Shown: positions 1 through 9,177, counted from the first letter of the stretch. The stretch: 47,108 nucleotides of DNA from Oscillospiraceae bacterium (GCA_015068935.1 SVJO01000009.1:1-47108); one strand, 5' to 3'. The notes: generated from the letters alone by a model not told the origin. Made by a program: numbers and translations.

Positions 1-419
1 CCTAAAATTTTATATGATGATGCTTCTTTTCTTAAAAAATCTGCAAGTGTATATAAGATGGCTTCGTTTCTTTCTAAGGGCTTTTCTTTATGAAGAACCT
101 TTTCGAAACGGAGATTATATAAATCCAGAACGATGGCAGACGAGGAGATTTCCACACCGGCTAAATATCCACCCGCGGGATTTACATCCAAAAGAATTGC
201 TTTTCGCCCCGAGGTAGAAACTTCCTTTGCACCGACCTCAATAATGAGACCAAGCTCCAAGAGTTCCTCAACAAGAGAAGAAACTGTTGCCGCAGAAAGC
301 TTCGTTATCTTTTTTATGTCAGCTCTTGAAAGCAATCTTTCTCTGCAAACTAAACTGAAAACAAGTTTAAGATTCGCTTCTTTAATCGATTGCTGACTGC
401 TTTTTTTACTGTTTTGCAT
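1..419 (-). CDS. ROK-family transcriptional regulator (NagC/XylR type), N-terminal part only
   Basis: The gene runs off the left edge of the window; only the first 139 codons are present. Residues about 12-60 form a winged helix-turn-helix of the ROK repressor type (segments RADIKKITKLSAATVSSLVE and GLIIEVG), followed by the linker motif SGRKAILLDVNP and the start of the ROK ATPase-like fold (GGYLAGVEIS). Such proteins usually repress sugar or amino-sugar genes and release DNA on binding a sugar or sugar phosphate; the sugar-binding part lies outside the window, so the ligand cannot be guessed. The ATG at 419 is preceded by CGGAG at a good distance and by a strong promoter at 461-489. The family is clear, the specific target is not. 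Confidence 0.85.
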   Translation of the reverse strand, partial: MQNSKKSSQQSIKEANLKLVFSLVCRERLLSRADIKKITKLSAATVSSLVEELLELGLIIEVGAKEVSTSGRKAILLDVNPAGGYLAGVEISSSAIVLDLYNLRFEKVLHKEKPLERNEAILYTLADFLRKEASSYKIL

Positions 420-460
420 TTACTTCACTCCGTAATTTGTTCAATGACTGAACTAATTAA

Positions 461-489
461 AGTATAACATAAATTAACAGATATGTCAA
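461..489 (-). promoter_or_regulatory. Promoter of the ROK regulator gene
   Basis: On the minus strand, TTGACA (484-489) is followed after 17 bases by TATACT (461-466). It lies about 40 bases upstream of the ATG at 419, so the regulator has its own promoter despite following the phoH-ybeY group. Confidence 0.75.
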
Positions 490-511
490 GTAGTATTTGC
501 CCTTTTTGCGT

Positions 512-1093
512 CTATTCATTAAATTTGTTAATAATTTTATCCTTTATTTTTATAAAAACATCAAGAAGGGATATTTTTTTTCTTCCAAAGAAGTAACCGA
601 AAGCTGCACCTGATACTACAGATAGCGGTGATATTAAAAGCAGAAGCGGGCTTGCAAGGCTTGATTCCATAAAACCTGTAAGATTCAAAAAGATAATACG
701 TATAGCGATAGAGGCGGCATCTTTAACCATAAAGGAAAAAGTTTCGCCTGTTTCAGATACACTTGTTCCTAAAATGATATCTCCTACGGGTATAATATTA
801 TAGAAAACAAGAGAATATATAGCGATTATAAAAAGAATTACAGATGCAAGAGGAAATGAAAGCTTCAATGCATTTATCATAGGGGTGTCTTTAGAGCGCA
901 AATCAATCTTAGCGGCTAGTGCACCTTTTGAGTACGTTAATCCGAATAAGGAAAGCGAGAATATAATGCTGTAGAGGAAATTTCCAAAGCTAATGTCAAA
1001 TATCCATGAAAGAGCGATAAAGCCAAGCCCTGAGAGAACAAGGTTTATTATGTAGTCTATAAAAAGTGATGCGGTAAGTTTTTTTCTGCTCAT
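512..1093 (-). CDS. Polytopic membrane protein of unknown function
   Basis: 193 residues that I do not recognise. At least four hydrophobic segments are visible (about residues 10-32, 37-57, 78-104 and 147-169, with a weaker one at 126-142), so it is an integral membrane protein. The C-terminus is basic (RKKISLLDVFIKIKDKIINK), suggesting a cytoplasmic tail. The start at 1093 has AGGAGA just upstream. It follows ybeY by 9 bases and is almost certainly translated from the phoH-ybeY message. In many Firmicutes this slot is held by dgkA, but this protein is longer than DgkA and shows no DgkA motif that I can see. No terminator is evident after it. Confidence 0.75.
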   Translation of the reverse strand: MSRKKLTASLFIDYIINLVLSGLGFIALSWIFDISFGNFLYSIIFSLSLFGLTYSKGALAAKIDLRSKDTPMINALKLSFPLASVILFIIAIYSLVFYNIIPVGDIILGTSVSETGETFSFMVKDAASIAIRIIFLNLTGFMESSLASPLLLLISPLSVVSGAAFGYFFGRKKISLLDVFIKIKDKIINKFNE

Positions 1094-1102
1094 TTTATTC
1101 TC

Positions 1103-1588
1103 CTATCTTGTAAGACTAATACTGTTTAATATATTTTCTTGTTTTTCAAACATAATTTTTTCGTCTTCTTTGCTTAATTCGTGGTCGTAACCTAAGAGGT
1201 GCAGCATTGAGTGAACGGTAAGAAAGCCAATTTCGCGCTCTAGGGAATGGCCGAATTGCTCTGCCTGCTCTTTTGCACGCTCGAAAGAAATAACTATATC
1301 GCCTAAAAGCAGAAATCCGTTTGAAAAATCTTCTGCAGAAGGTGATATAGCACCGTTTGTTCCATCTAACATAGGGAACGATAAGACATCGGTGGGAGAG
1401 TCAATATTTCTCATTTGTGCGTTTATTTCAGCGATGTTTTCATTGTCTGTCAGAGTAAGACTGACTTCGCAGTCATATGAAATGTTTTCAAAAGAGAGCG
1501 CAGCCTCAATACATTTTTTAATAATATTTATATGGTCATCTGTAATTTCGTATTTGTCTTGTTCGTTTTCCCAATAGAGATTAATCAT
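1103..1588 (-). CDS. ybeY: Endoribonuclease YbeY (16S rRNA maturation)
   Basis: 161 residues, normal for YbeY, a zinc-dependent single-strand endoribonuclease acting in 16S rRNA 3'-end maturation and late 70S ribosome quality control. The signature HSMLHLLGYDH near the C-terminus supplies the three metal-binding histidines; the upstream PTDVLSFPM and LGDIVIS segments are also typical. I place the start at 1588: the first residues are then MINLYWEN, GGTGG lies upstream, and the ATG overlaps the last codons of phoH by 8 bases, the usual coupling of these genes. A longer reading frame to 1633 would add 15 residues with no family match and overlap phoH by 53 bases. Confidence 0.95.
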   Translation of the reverse strand: MINLYWENEQDKYEITDDHINIIKKCIEAALSFENISYDCEVSLTLTDNENIAEINAQMRNIDSPTDVLSFPMLDGTNGAISPSAEDFSNGFLLLGDIVISFERAKEQAEQFGHSLEREIGFLTVHSMLHLLGYDHELSKEDEKIMFEKQENILNSISLTR

Positions 1589-2555
1589 GTGACTTTTTTT
1601 CGCCACCTTTTTTATTATATTTTTCATAGGCAAGAATAATTTTTTGCACTAAGGGATGTCTGACAACATCTTTATGCGAAAAGTAGCAGAATTCAATATC
1701 ATCAATTCCCTGCAGAATTCTTTCGGCCTCCTTAAGACCGGATTTTTTTCCGTCGGGAAGGTCAATCTGCGTTATGTCGCCTGTGATGACAGCTTTTGAG
1801 CCAAATCCTATTCTTGTCAGGAACATTTTCATTTGCTCGGGAGTTGTGTTTTGTGCCTCATCTAAAATAATGTAGGCATTATCAAGCGTTCTTCCTCTCA
1901 TGTAGGCTAAAGGCGCAACCTCAATAAGCCCTTTTTCAACGTAATTCTGGTAATTTTCCATGCCTACCATTTCAAAAAGGGCATCATGGAGCGGACGCAA
2001 ATAAGGGTCCACCTTATCCTGAAGGTCGCCAGGCAAAAATCCCAGTTTTTCACCTGCCTCAACTGCGGGGCGCGTGATGACAATTCTTGAGACTTCCTTT
2101 TTTCTGAAAGCTGTGATTGCTTTGGCAACAGCAAGATATGTTTTACCGGTACCTGCCGGACCTATGCCAAAAACAACAGTATTATTATTCATTGCACCGA
2201 TGTAAAGTTTTTGTCCTATAGTTTTACTTTTTATAGGCTTTCCCTTTGCAGTAATGCATACACAGTCTCCCGAAAGCTGCTTCAGGTCAGCCTCTGCACC
2301 GTCACGAACCATATTTACCGTGTAAATAACATTTTGCTCTGTAAGCATTTCACCCCTGTCGATTGTCTCGACAAGCGAGGAAACTGCTCTGTAGGCAGGC
2401 TCTAAATTCTGCTCCTGACCTATAATACGGAGTATGGAATTGCGAGCCGAAATGATAACATCAAATTCCTTTTCAATAATTTTTGTGTTTTTATCAAAGC
2501 TCCCAAAAAGTTTAGATATATCTATTCCTGAAACATCAATAGTTTTTTCAGCCAT
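1581..2555 (-). CDS. phoH: PhoH-family ATPase (PhoH/YbeZ)
   Basis: 324 residues, full length for the family. The PhoH ATPase core is present: Walker A GPAGTGKTYLA, the downstream VITRPAVEAGEKLGFLPGD block, and Walker B YIILDEAQN followed by ITGDITQIDLP. The N-terminal 90 residues match the usual small domain of this type (FDVIISARNS, IIGQEQN). YbeZ-type PhoH proteins are cytoplasmic NTPases thought to work with YbeY in RNA metabolism; the direct coupling to ybeY supports that. The start has AGGAGA and a clear promoter upstream. Confidence 0.95.
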   Translation of the reverse strand: MAEKTIDVSGIDISKLFGSFDKNTKIIEKEFDVIISARNSILRIIGQEQNLEPAYRAVSSLVETIDRGEMLTEQNVIYTVNMVRDGAEADLKQLSGDCVCITAKGKPIKSKTIGQKLYIGAMNNNTVVFGIGPAGTGKTYLAVAKAITAFRKKEVSRIVITRPAVEAGEKLGFLPGDLQDKVDPYLRPLHDALFEMVGMENYQNYVEKGLIEVAPLAYMRGRTLDNAYIILDEAQNTTPEQMKMFLTRIGFGSKAVITGDITQIDLPDGKKSGLKEAERILQGIDDIEFCYFSHKDVVRHPLVQKIILAYEKYNKKGGEKKSHD

Positions 2556-2587
2556 AAAAATTAATCTCCTGTAAATATTTCGTTGTT

Positions 2588-2616
2588 AGTATATCATATT
2601 TTGAATTTAATATCAA
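2588..2616 (-). promoter_or_regulatory. Promoter of the phoH-ybeY operon
   Basis: Minus strand TTGATA (2611-2616), 17 bases, TATACT (2588-2593), with a TG one base before the -10 (extended -10). It lies about 33 bases upstream of the phoH ATG. Confidence 0.7.
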
Positions 2617-2697
2617 TTAAAAAGTAAATTAATTTTGTGTTAAGTAATTTCTAAGTCTTACAAAAAGGAAGTATTTATAAGAAATGTGCTGAAACAA

Positions 2698-2739
2698 AAA
2701 GAAACAACGCAAAACAAGTCTGTCTTGTGTTGTTTCTTT
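2698..2739 (-). terminator. Terminator of the copper-amine-oxidase-N-like gene
   Basis: An inverted repeat AAAGAAACAAC...GTTGTTTCTTT with an inner CAAG/CTTG pairing and a small bulge; read on the minus strand it runs into TTTTTGTTTC. It sits 17 bases after the stop codon of the gene at 2756-3589. Confidence 0.7.
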
Positions 2740-2755
2740 AAACATACCACTAAAA

Positions 2756-3589
2756 TTATTTTGTAACCTCGACCTGCCCTTTGCTGCTATTCCATTCGAC
2801 GAAGACACCAAGGCAATCACCCATTGCTTTTAGGGGAAGGTATGTTCTGCCGTCTACAACAAGAGGGGGATTTTCTGAAACAAATTCTTTTCCGTCAACG
2901 TAAACCTTAAATCCTGCCTCTAAAGCCTCGTATTCTTTTTGAGGGAGAGACTTTCCTTCATCGAGAGCCATCCATTCATCAACGGTGTGGAGTTGTTCAA
3001 AAATGGTAATAACCATTATGTTTCCATTTAAAACAAGGTTAATCAGTCTGCCCGTTTTCTCATTTAAAAGAAGTATTGTCTCCTGGTTGTCAGAATTGTC
3101 ATAGAAATACTCATCAAATCCAAGCAAAAGGACAGATTCAACATATGAAGAAACAGAGGAAGAAAGATTATCTTCCGTCAGGGAATAAGCAAATGATGTT
3201 ACATAACCAAAATCGGTTGCACTTGATTCTCTGTGGACGAGCTTGGTTTTTGTAACCTTGCCAAAGTCGGGAACATCGTCAAATTTATCATATCCGTTTT
3301 TTGCTGCAGGTTCTTTTTGGAGCACTTCTTTTGTTGTATCTACCTCAACCTGACCTGCCTCATCATTCCACTCCACATGAACACCGAGGCAATCGCCAAG
3401 TGCTCTGAGCGGCAAGTATGTTCTGCCGTCTATTACGATCACAGGGGGCTCGGAATAAAATCTCTCTCCGCCGACGAGTACGTTAAATGTCGGAACAACT
3501 GCTTTATAGCTTGCCGAAAAGGCAGGAGAGCTCGTTGATAAAGATATAATAAGAATACAGCAGACAGCTGCTTTTAATAATTTGTTCAT
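2756..3589 (-). CDS. Secreted protein with two copper-amine-oxidase-N-like (stalk) domains
   Basis: 277 residues. A signal peptide is visible (MNKLLKAAVCCILIISLS, then a likely cut near residue 26 after AFSA). Two related modules lie at about residues 33-83 and 227-277, each with DGRTYLPL(R/K)A(L/M)GDCLGV and a VEWN...GQVEV ending. This is the copper amine oxidase N-terminal-like domain, common in secreted clostridial and Paenibacillus proteins; it is a stalk or adhesion-like fold and does not imply amine oxidase activity. The middle (about 85-225) resembles no family I know. The start has AAGGGAG and a strong promoter, and the gene has its own terminator, so it is monocistronic. Confidence 0.85.
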   Translation of the reverse strand: MNKLLKAAVCCILIISLSTSSPAFSASYKAVVPTFNVLVGGERFYSEPPVIVIDGRTYLPLRALGDCLGVHVEWNDEAGQVEVDTTKEVLQKEPAAKNGYDKFDDVPDFGKVTKTKLVHRESSATDFGYVTSFAYSLTEDNLSSSVSSYVESVLLLGFDEYFYDNSDNQETILLLNEKTGRLINLVLNGNIMVITIFEQLHTVDEWMALDEGKSLPQKEYEALEAGFKVYVDGKEFVSENPPLVVDGRTYLPLKAMGDCLGVFVEWNSSKGQVEVTK

Positions 3590-3619
3590 TTTAAAACTCC
3601 CTTTGTTATATTACTAATT

Positions 3620-3648
3620 ATTATAGCATTTCTTTCTGTTAAAATCAA
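3620..3648 (-). promoter_or_regulatory. Promoter of the copper-amine-oxidase-N-like gene
   Basis: Minus strand TTGATT (3643-3648), 17 bases, TATAAT (3620-3625). Confidence 0.7.
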
Positions 3649-3846
3649 TTCTTTTTCTACTTTTTGTTATCTGGCAAATTCTGCTATTAATCTTTCATTC
3701 AGCCTGACAGCTTTTTTTTGTAGCGGCTTACGGTTTAACGGCATAACATTTTTAACATTAGAGGAGAGTCTGTTTTTTACCTCGCAAAAAGCAATTTTGT
3801 TATTATGCGCACAAAAATACACCTAAAATCTTTTTAACTAAAAATA
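3649..3846. other. Intergenic stretch between divergent promoters
   Basis: Between the minus-strand promoter ending at 3648 and the gyrB promoter starting at 3847. It is AT-rich; I see no reading frame with a ribosome site, no strong hairpin and no DnaA-box cluster. Confidence 0.5.
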
Positions 3847-3875
3847 TTGCATTTTAGTTTAAAATGTGGTATAAT
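3847..3875 (+). promoter_or_regulatory. Promoter of gyrBA
   Basis: TTGCAT (3847-3852), 17 bases, TATAAT (3870-3875), about 45 bases upstream of the gyrB start. Confidence 0.75.
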
Positions 3876-3920
3876 TAACTAGAAACATATTTTTGAAGTT
3901 TTTACACAATGGAGGGTATT

Positions 3921-5870
3921 ATGGATAATAGTGTTGAAACAAAAGTAAACACGCAATATGATGAAACTCAGATTCAGGTTTTAGAAGGATTAGAGGCAGT
4001 ACGAAAACGACCTGGTATGTATATCGGCTCAACTTCTGCACAGGGACTTCACCATTTGGTTTACGAAATCGTGGATAATGCTATAGATGAGGCATTAGCA
4101 GGGCATTGTACGGAGATTGAAGTAATTTTAAATGAGGATGATTCAGTAACAGTAAAGGATAACGGACGAGGTATTCCTCATGGAATTCACCCTAAAATGG
4201 GAATATCCACTATTGACGTTGTATTTACAGTTCTGCACGCAGGCGGAAAATTCGGCGGCGGCGGATATAAGGTTTCAGGCGGACTTCACGGTGTGGGAGC
4301 ATCTGTTGTTAATGCTCTTTCAACTCATCTTGAGGTTAAAGTATATGATGGAGAAAAAATATGGTTTCAAAGCTACAAACGCGGTGTGCCCGAAGGCGAG
4401 GTTCATACAATAGGTGATACTTCTGTGACAGGAACTGAAATCACGTTCTGGGCAGACGGGGAAATATTTGAAGAAACAGTTTATGATTATAACGTTCTTT
4501 TAAAACGTTTGAGAGAGCAAGCCTTTTTAAACGGCGGTCTAAAGATTATTTTCAAGGACAACAGAGAAGAGAAAAAAGAGGAAGTGCTGCACTATGAGGG
4601 AGGCATTAAAAACTTTGTTTCATTTCTGTTTTCCGAGAAGAAGGCAAGAAAAGATTCTTTGGAAGTTGTAAACGATGAAGTTATCTACGTCAAGGGAGAA
4701 AAAGACGGAAACATGGCTGAGGTTGCCCTGCAGTGGTACACAGGCTATGATGAAAAGACAGAATCTTTTGCAAATAATATAGCAACTACTGAAGGCGGTA
4801 TGCATGTTACAGGCTTTAAGACAGCACTTAAAAAGGTTTTTGTTGATTATGGCAAAAAGTTTAAGATATTAAAAGATAATGAGGAGCTTGAGGGCGAAGA
4901 TATCCGTGAAGGGTTAATTGCTGTTATATCGGTTAAGCTCACAGAACCTCAATTTGAGGGGCAAACAAAGACAAAGCTTGGAAACTCTGTAATGAGAAGT
5001 TTTGTTGAGAGCATGATTAAAGAAAAACTTGCAGACTACATGGAAGAAAATCCTTTAGTTGCAAGAGCTATTTTAGAAAAAGCACTTCAGGCATCAAGAG
5101 CAAGAATTGCGGCAAGAAAAGCAAGAGAGGCAAACCGAAAAACTCCGCTTGGTTCAAGCTCGCTTCCCGGTAAGCTGACAGATTGTATCGTAAAAGACCC
5201 GACCAAAACTGAAATATATATTGTCGAGGGTGATTCAGCCGGCGGTTCTGCTAAAAACGGAAGAGACAGTAAATACCAGGCAATCCTTCCTCTTTGGGGC
5301 AAAATGCTCAATGTTGAAAAAGCAAGAGCAGACAAGGTTTACGGGAATGACAAACTAACTCCTGTAATTCAGGCGCTTGGCACGGGAATAGCAGATGAGT
5401 TCAATATTGAAAAGCTACGCTATGATAAAATTGTAATTATGGCCGATGCCGATGTTGACGGTGCGCACATTCAGACACTTCTTCTGACATTCTTTTTCAG
5501 ATTTATGAGACCGCTGATTGAAACGGGACATATATATCTGGCAAAACCGCCTCTTTATAAATTGACAAGAGGAAAGAAAACGCAGGTTGCATTCAGTGAT
5601 GAAGAACGAGATGAAATCAGCGAAGCATTAAAGGGCGGAGATGCAAATGCAAAGGTTGATATAAGCCGATACAAAGGTCTCGGTGAGATGAACCCCGAAG
5701 AACTTTGGGAGACAACTATGGATCCGAAAAACAGAATTTTATTGAAGGTTACACTGGAAGATGCTGAGAAGGCAGACAAAATTTTCACTATATTGATGGG
5801 CGATGAGGTTGAGCCCAGAAGAATCTTTATAGAAGAAAATGCGCAGTACGTAACAAATCTTGATGTGTAG
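3921..5870 (+). CDS. gyrB: DNA gyrase subunit B
   Basis: 649 residues, normal for the short Gram-positive GyrB. It is the ATPase subunit of the type II topoisomerase that introduces negative supercoils. The GHKL ATPase domain is at the N-terminus ([47 protein letters not shown]). The TOPRIM domain follows from about residue 430 (EGDSAGGSA beginning at residue 436, then DADVDGAHI), and the C-terminal [20 protein letters not shown] block is diagnostic of the B subunits. I choose the ATG at 3921 because GGAGGG lies 5 bases upstream; the earlier ATG at 3909 overlaps that ribosome site. gyrA follows after 14 bases. dnaA, dnaN and recF, common neighbours in Firmicutes, are absent. Confidence 0.97.
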   Translation: MDNSVETKVNTQYDETQIQVLEGLEAVRKRPGMYIGSTSAQGLHHLVYEIVDNAIDEALAGHCTEIEVILNEDDSVTVKDNGRGIPHGIHPKMGISTIDVVFTVLHAGGKFGGGGYKVSGGLHGVGASVVNALSTHLEVKVYDGEKIWFQSYKRGVPEGEVHTIGDTSVTGTEITFWADGEIFEETVYDYNVLLKRLREQAFLNGGLKIIFKDNREEKKEEVLHYEGGIKNFVSFLFSEKKARKDSLEVVNDEVIYVKGEKDGNMAEVALQWYTGYDEKTESFANNIATTEGGMHVTGFKTALKKVFVDYGKKFKILKDNEELEGEDIREGLIAVISVKLTEPQFEGQTKTKLGNSVMRSFVESMIKEKLADYMEENPLVARAILEKALQASRARIAARKAREANRKTPLGSSSLPGKLTDCIVKDPTKTEIYIVEGDSAGGSAKNGRDSKYQAILPLWGKMLNVEKARADKVYGNDKLTPVIQALGTGIADEFNIEKLRYDKIVIMADADVDGAHIQTLLLTFFFRFMRPLIETGHIYLAKPPLYKLTRGKKTQVAFSDEERDEISEALKGGDANAKVDISRYKGLGEMNPEELWETTMDPKNRILLKVTLEDAEKADKIFTILMGDEVEPRRIFIEENAQYVTNLDV

Positions 5871-5884
5871 ACGGGGTGGGATAA

Positions 5885-8422
5885 ATGGCTAAAAATAAAA
5901 AATATGAAGATTCTCATTTTGAAGAATATTTTGAAACACAGAAAATAGTTGATATAGACATAGAAAAAAGAATGCGCGAGGCATTTATAGATTATGCGAT
6001 GAGTGTTATCGTAAGCAGAGCTTTGCCTGATGTAAGAGACGGCTTAAAACCTGTTCACAGACGTATTCTTTATTCTATGCACGAAGAACATCTGACATAT
6101 GATAAACCGTTCTTTAAATCGGCTACAACCGTCGGTAATGTTATAGGTCGTTATCATCCTCATGGTGATGCTTCTGTTTATGACGCAATGGTGCGCCTGG
6201 CTCAGGACTTTTCAATGAGATATATGTTAATCGACGGGCATGGTAACTTCGGCAGTGTTGACGGAGACCCTCCGGCTGCATACCGTTATACCGAGGCGAG
6301 AATGAGCAAACTTGCAAATGTAATGCTTGAAAACATTGAAAAGAACACAGTTGATTTTCTGCCTAACTTTGATGAAAAGAGGATTGAGCCGACTGTTTTG
6401 CCGACTAGAATTCCAACGCTTCTTATAAACGGAAGCTCAGGTATTGCTGTCGGTATGGCGACAAATATTCCGCCGCACAATCTTACAGAGGTTTTAGACG
6501 GTGTTATTGCTAAAATTGATAATCCAGATATTACACTTGATGAGATGATGGAGTATATTAAAGCTCCGGACTTCCCGACAGGCGCTTCAATTATGGGTAA
6601 AAGGGGCATAAGAAGTGCATATGAAACAGGACGCGGCAAGATTGTTGTAAGAGCAAAAACACAGATAGAAGAACATAAAGACGGAACTTCATCGATTATT
6701 ATAACTGAACTCCCTTATCAGGTTAACAAGAAAATGCTCGTTGAGTCTATTGCAGAGCTTGTTAAAGACAAGAGAATAGAGGGACTTTCAGATATTGATG
6801 ACCATTCATCTGACCGTGTAGGTATCAGGGTAGATATTTCGCTCAAACGTGATGCTAATCCTCACGTTGTTTTAAATCAATTGTTTAAGTTCACACGTCT
6901 TCAGGACAGTTTCTCTGTAAATCTTCTTGCAATTCATGATGGCAGACCTAAAACAATGGGACTTATGGAAGTGCTTGACCACTTCATTGACTTCCAGGAA
7001 GAAATTGTAACAAGACGTACTAAATTTGACCTTGAAAAAGCTGAGGCAAGAATGCATATACTGGAAGGGTTGAAGATTGCTCTTGCAAATATTGATGAGA
7101 TTATCCACATTATAAGGAATTCTTATGATGATGCTAAGGAAAGACTCATGCAGCGCTTTGAAATGTCAGATATTCAGGCGCAGAGCGTGCTGGATATGAG
7201 ACTTGCACAGTTGCAAAGGTTAAATGGCGAGAAGATAGAGACAGAATATGCTGACCTGTCAGAAAAAATCAAGGAATATAATATGCTGTTATCTGACAGA
7301 AATAAGCTCATGCAACAGATTAAAGAAGAACTTACAGAAATTCGTGATAAGTATGGCGATGAGAGAAAGACGGAGCTTTTGGATTCTGCCGATGAGATTG
7401 ATATAGAAGATTTAATTGAAGAAGAGGACGTTGCAATAACACTTACTCATTTTGGATATATCAAAAGACTCCCTGTTGATACTTATAAAGCACAGCACAG
7501 GGGCGGCAAAGGAATTATGGGTATGACAACAAGAGAAGAAGATTATGTTGAAAAACTGTTTGTGACTTCAACACATAATCACGTGCTTTTCTTTACATCA
7601 AAGGGCAGAATGTACAGAATGAAGGCATACCAGATTCCTGAAACAGGAAGACAGGCAAAAGGAACAGCTATTGTTAACCTGCTCCAGCTTGAGCCTAATG
7701 AAAAAGTTACAGCAACGATTTGTGTTGAGGCATTTGAGGAAGGGAAATATCTTTTCTTTGGCACGAAAAAGGGTGTTGTTAAAAAGACAGATTTCATGCT
7801 TTATGATACATCAAGAAAAGGTGGCATAGCTGCAATTGTACTTGATGATGACGACGAGCTTATAAATGTTGAACTTACAGACGGAACAAATGATATTATT
7901 CTCTCAACTTATAATGGTATGTGTATAAGATTCAATGAAGAGGATGTTCGCCCGATGGGCAGAGTTTCGCATGGCGTAAGAGGCATAAAGCTTTCAAAAG
8001 AAACTGACTATGTTGTCGGCATGAGCATGGCGCGCGAGGGCGGCGAGCTTCTTTGTGTAACTGAAAAGGGCTTTGGTAAGAAAACACCGCTTTCTGAATA
8101 TAAGACGCAAACCCGAGGCGGTAAGGGTGTCAATAACTACAGACTTTCAGAGATAACAGGAAATGTTGCAGGTATTGATGTCGTGGATTTAACAGATGAC
8201 ATGATGATGATTACTTCAGAGGGAACAATTATCAGAATGAAAACAAGAGAAATCTCAAGCATAGGAAGACTTACAAAGGGAGTAAGACTTATGAGACTTG
8301 CAGATGGTGTAACTGTTGTGAGCATGACGCGAACAGACGAAGAGCAGGAAGAGGAGTTTAATGAAGCGGAAGAGACAACAGAAACAACACAATTGCAGCA
8401 AAGCGACAGTAATCATATATAA
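5885..8422 (+). CDS. gyrA: DNA gyrase subunit A
   Basis: 845 residues. It cuts and rejoins DNA as the partner of GyrB. The breakage-reunion domain begins near residue 30 (FIDYAMSVIVSRALPDVRDG). The active-site tyrosine is Tyr135 in AAYRYTEARM. The quinolone-resistance region reads HPHGDASVYDAM, with Ala96 at the position of E. coli Ser83. A six-bladed C-terminal beta-pinwheel follows, and the GyrA box is present as QHRGGKG, which favours gyrase over topoisomerase IV ParC. The tail is acidic and Gln-rich (DEEQEEEFNEAEE). It is co-transcribed with gyrB and ends at a strong bidirectional terminator. Confidence 0.97.
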   Translation: MAKNKKYEDSHFEEYFETQKIVDIDIEKRMREAFIDYAMSVIVSRALPDVRDGLKPVHRRILYSMHEEHLTYDKPFFKSATTVGNVIGRYHPHGDASVYDAMVRLAQDFSMRYMLIDGHGNFGSVDGDPPAAYRYTEARMSKLANVMLENIEKNTVDFLPNFDEKRIEPTVLPTRIPTLLINGSSGIAVGMATNIPPHNLTEVLDGVIAKIDNPDITLDEMMEYIKAPDFPTGASIMGKRGIRSAYETGRGKIVVRAKTQIEEHKDGTSSIIITELPYQVNKKMLVESIAELVKDKRIEGLSDIDDHSSDRVGIRVDISLKRDANPHVVLNQLFKFTRLQDSFSVNLLAIHDGRPKTMGLMEVLDHFIDFQEEIVTRRTKFDLEKAEARMHILEGLKIALANIDEIIHIIRNSYDDAKERLMQRFEMSDIQAQSVLDMRLAQLQRLNGEKIETEYADLSEKIKEYNMLLSDRNKLMQQIKEELTEIRDKYGDERKTELLDSADEIDIEDLIEEEDVAITLTHFGYIKRLPVDTYKAQHRGGKGIMGMTTREEDYVEKLFVTSTHNHVLFFTSKGRMYRMKAYQIPETGRQAKGTAIVNLLQLEPNEKVTATICVEAFEEGKYLFFGTKKGVVKKTDFMLYDTSRKGGIAAIVLDDDDELINVELTDGTNDIILSTYNGMCIRFNEEDVRPMGRVSHGVRGIKLSKETDYVVGMSMAREGGELLCVTEKGFGKKTPLSEYKTQTRGGKGVNNYRLSEITGNVAGIDVVDLTDDMMMITSEGTIIRMKTREISSIGRLTKGVRLMRLADGVTVVSMTRTDEEQEEEFNEAEETTETTQLQQSDSNHI

Positions 8423-8432
8423 AGAAATTTAA

Positions 8433-8472
8433 AATACGGTGTGACAAAATAGTTGTTTTGTCACACCGTATT
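8433..8472. terminator. Bidirectional terminator between gyrA and the 8478-9146 gene
   Basis: A near-perfect 17-bp stem (AATACGGTGTGACAAAA with its complement) and a 6-base loop; T-rich on the gyrA side and AAATTT-rich on the other, so it can serve both converging genes. Confidence 0.85.
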
Positions 8473-8477
8473 CTTAT

Positions 8478-9146
8478 TTACCCTATTTTTTTAAATCCGG
8501 CAATTCTTGCAAACATATCAAGATGATTTTCGTAGTTTTGTGTTTTCTTTTTGCTGCCTTCAATATGGGAAGATTCGCGGTCACGGATTGTAAGATAGAA
8601 ATCATTGTTTAACAGCTCAGGACTTTCTTTAAAGAACTCGAGCTCAGAAAGCGGTATTTTGACATCGCTGTTTACCGGTGCCCCTGTCTCATAGCCTCTG
8701 AAATCTGCGTATGTTCCTATAAGTTCTTCTTCTTTTAAAAAGTTAAACATAGGTTCATCAACAATCTGGATAATATGTGAGTCCATAGCAAGCATCACAA
8801 TGAGTTTTTCCTTTGCAGCAGCATAAAGCTCAAGGTCAATCTCGGTTGAAGAGTCTATAATATTAGTGTTAAAATCTATAAGATTTTTTTTGTCGTCGTT
8901 GTAATCATATGCCGCTTCATAGAGCTCCTCTTCAAGTTTTTCGAGTGAATCAGAGGTCACAGCATTGCTGCTTACAAAAATTATAGAGGTGTCTGGGCTT
9001 GGGGCAAGGAACACGGAATAGATTAACCAGCAAACTATAACTCCGACAACTACAGTAATAATTGCAGGAATTTTGTAATATTCCCAGAAATGTCCGAGAA
9101 GTTGTTTTTTTGGAATTTCCGAAAGTTTATAAGTATGGTCAGCCAT
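8478..9146 (-). CDS. Single-pass membrane protein of unknown function
   Basis: 222 residues that I do not recognise. A short basic cytoplasmic head (about 1-26, with the motif HFWEYYKIPAI) leads into one membrane span at about 27-49 (IPAIITVVVGVIVCWLIYSV), and the rest (about 170 residues) should face outside. The outer part is acidic and mixed alpha/beta, with no cysteine pair or repeat that I can see. The HFWEYYK-type head before a single span is a layout I associate with small conserved clostridial membrane proteins of unknown role. The start at 9146 is set by AAGGAG and a promoter at 9178-9206; an upstream ATG at 9212 lies inside that promoter. It is monocistronic. Confidence 0.8.
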   Translation of the reverse strand: MADHTYKLSEIPKKQLLGHFWEYYKIPAIITVVVGVIVCWLIYSVFLAPSPDTSIIFVSSNAVTSDSLEKLEEELYEAAYDYNDDKKNLIDFNTNIIDSSTEIDLELYAAAKEKLIVMLAMDSHIIQIVDEPMFNFLKEEELIGTYADFRGYETGAPVNSDVKIPLSELEFFKESPELLNNDFYLTIRDRESSHIEGSKKKTQNYENHLDMFARIAGFKKIG

Positions 9147-9177
9147 AATAATTCTCCTTAGTACGTGGTATAGGAAA

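Noticed and set aside
5885-8422. The gyrA gene being topoisomerase IV parC
   Set aside because: The QHRGGKG GyrA box, the length and the pairing with a GyrB-type subunit favour gyrase.
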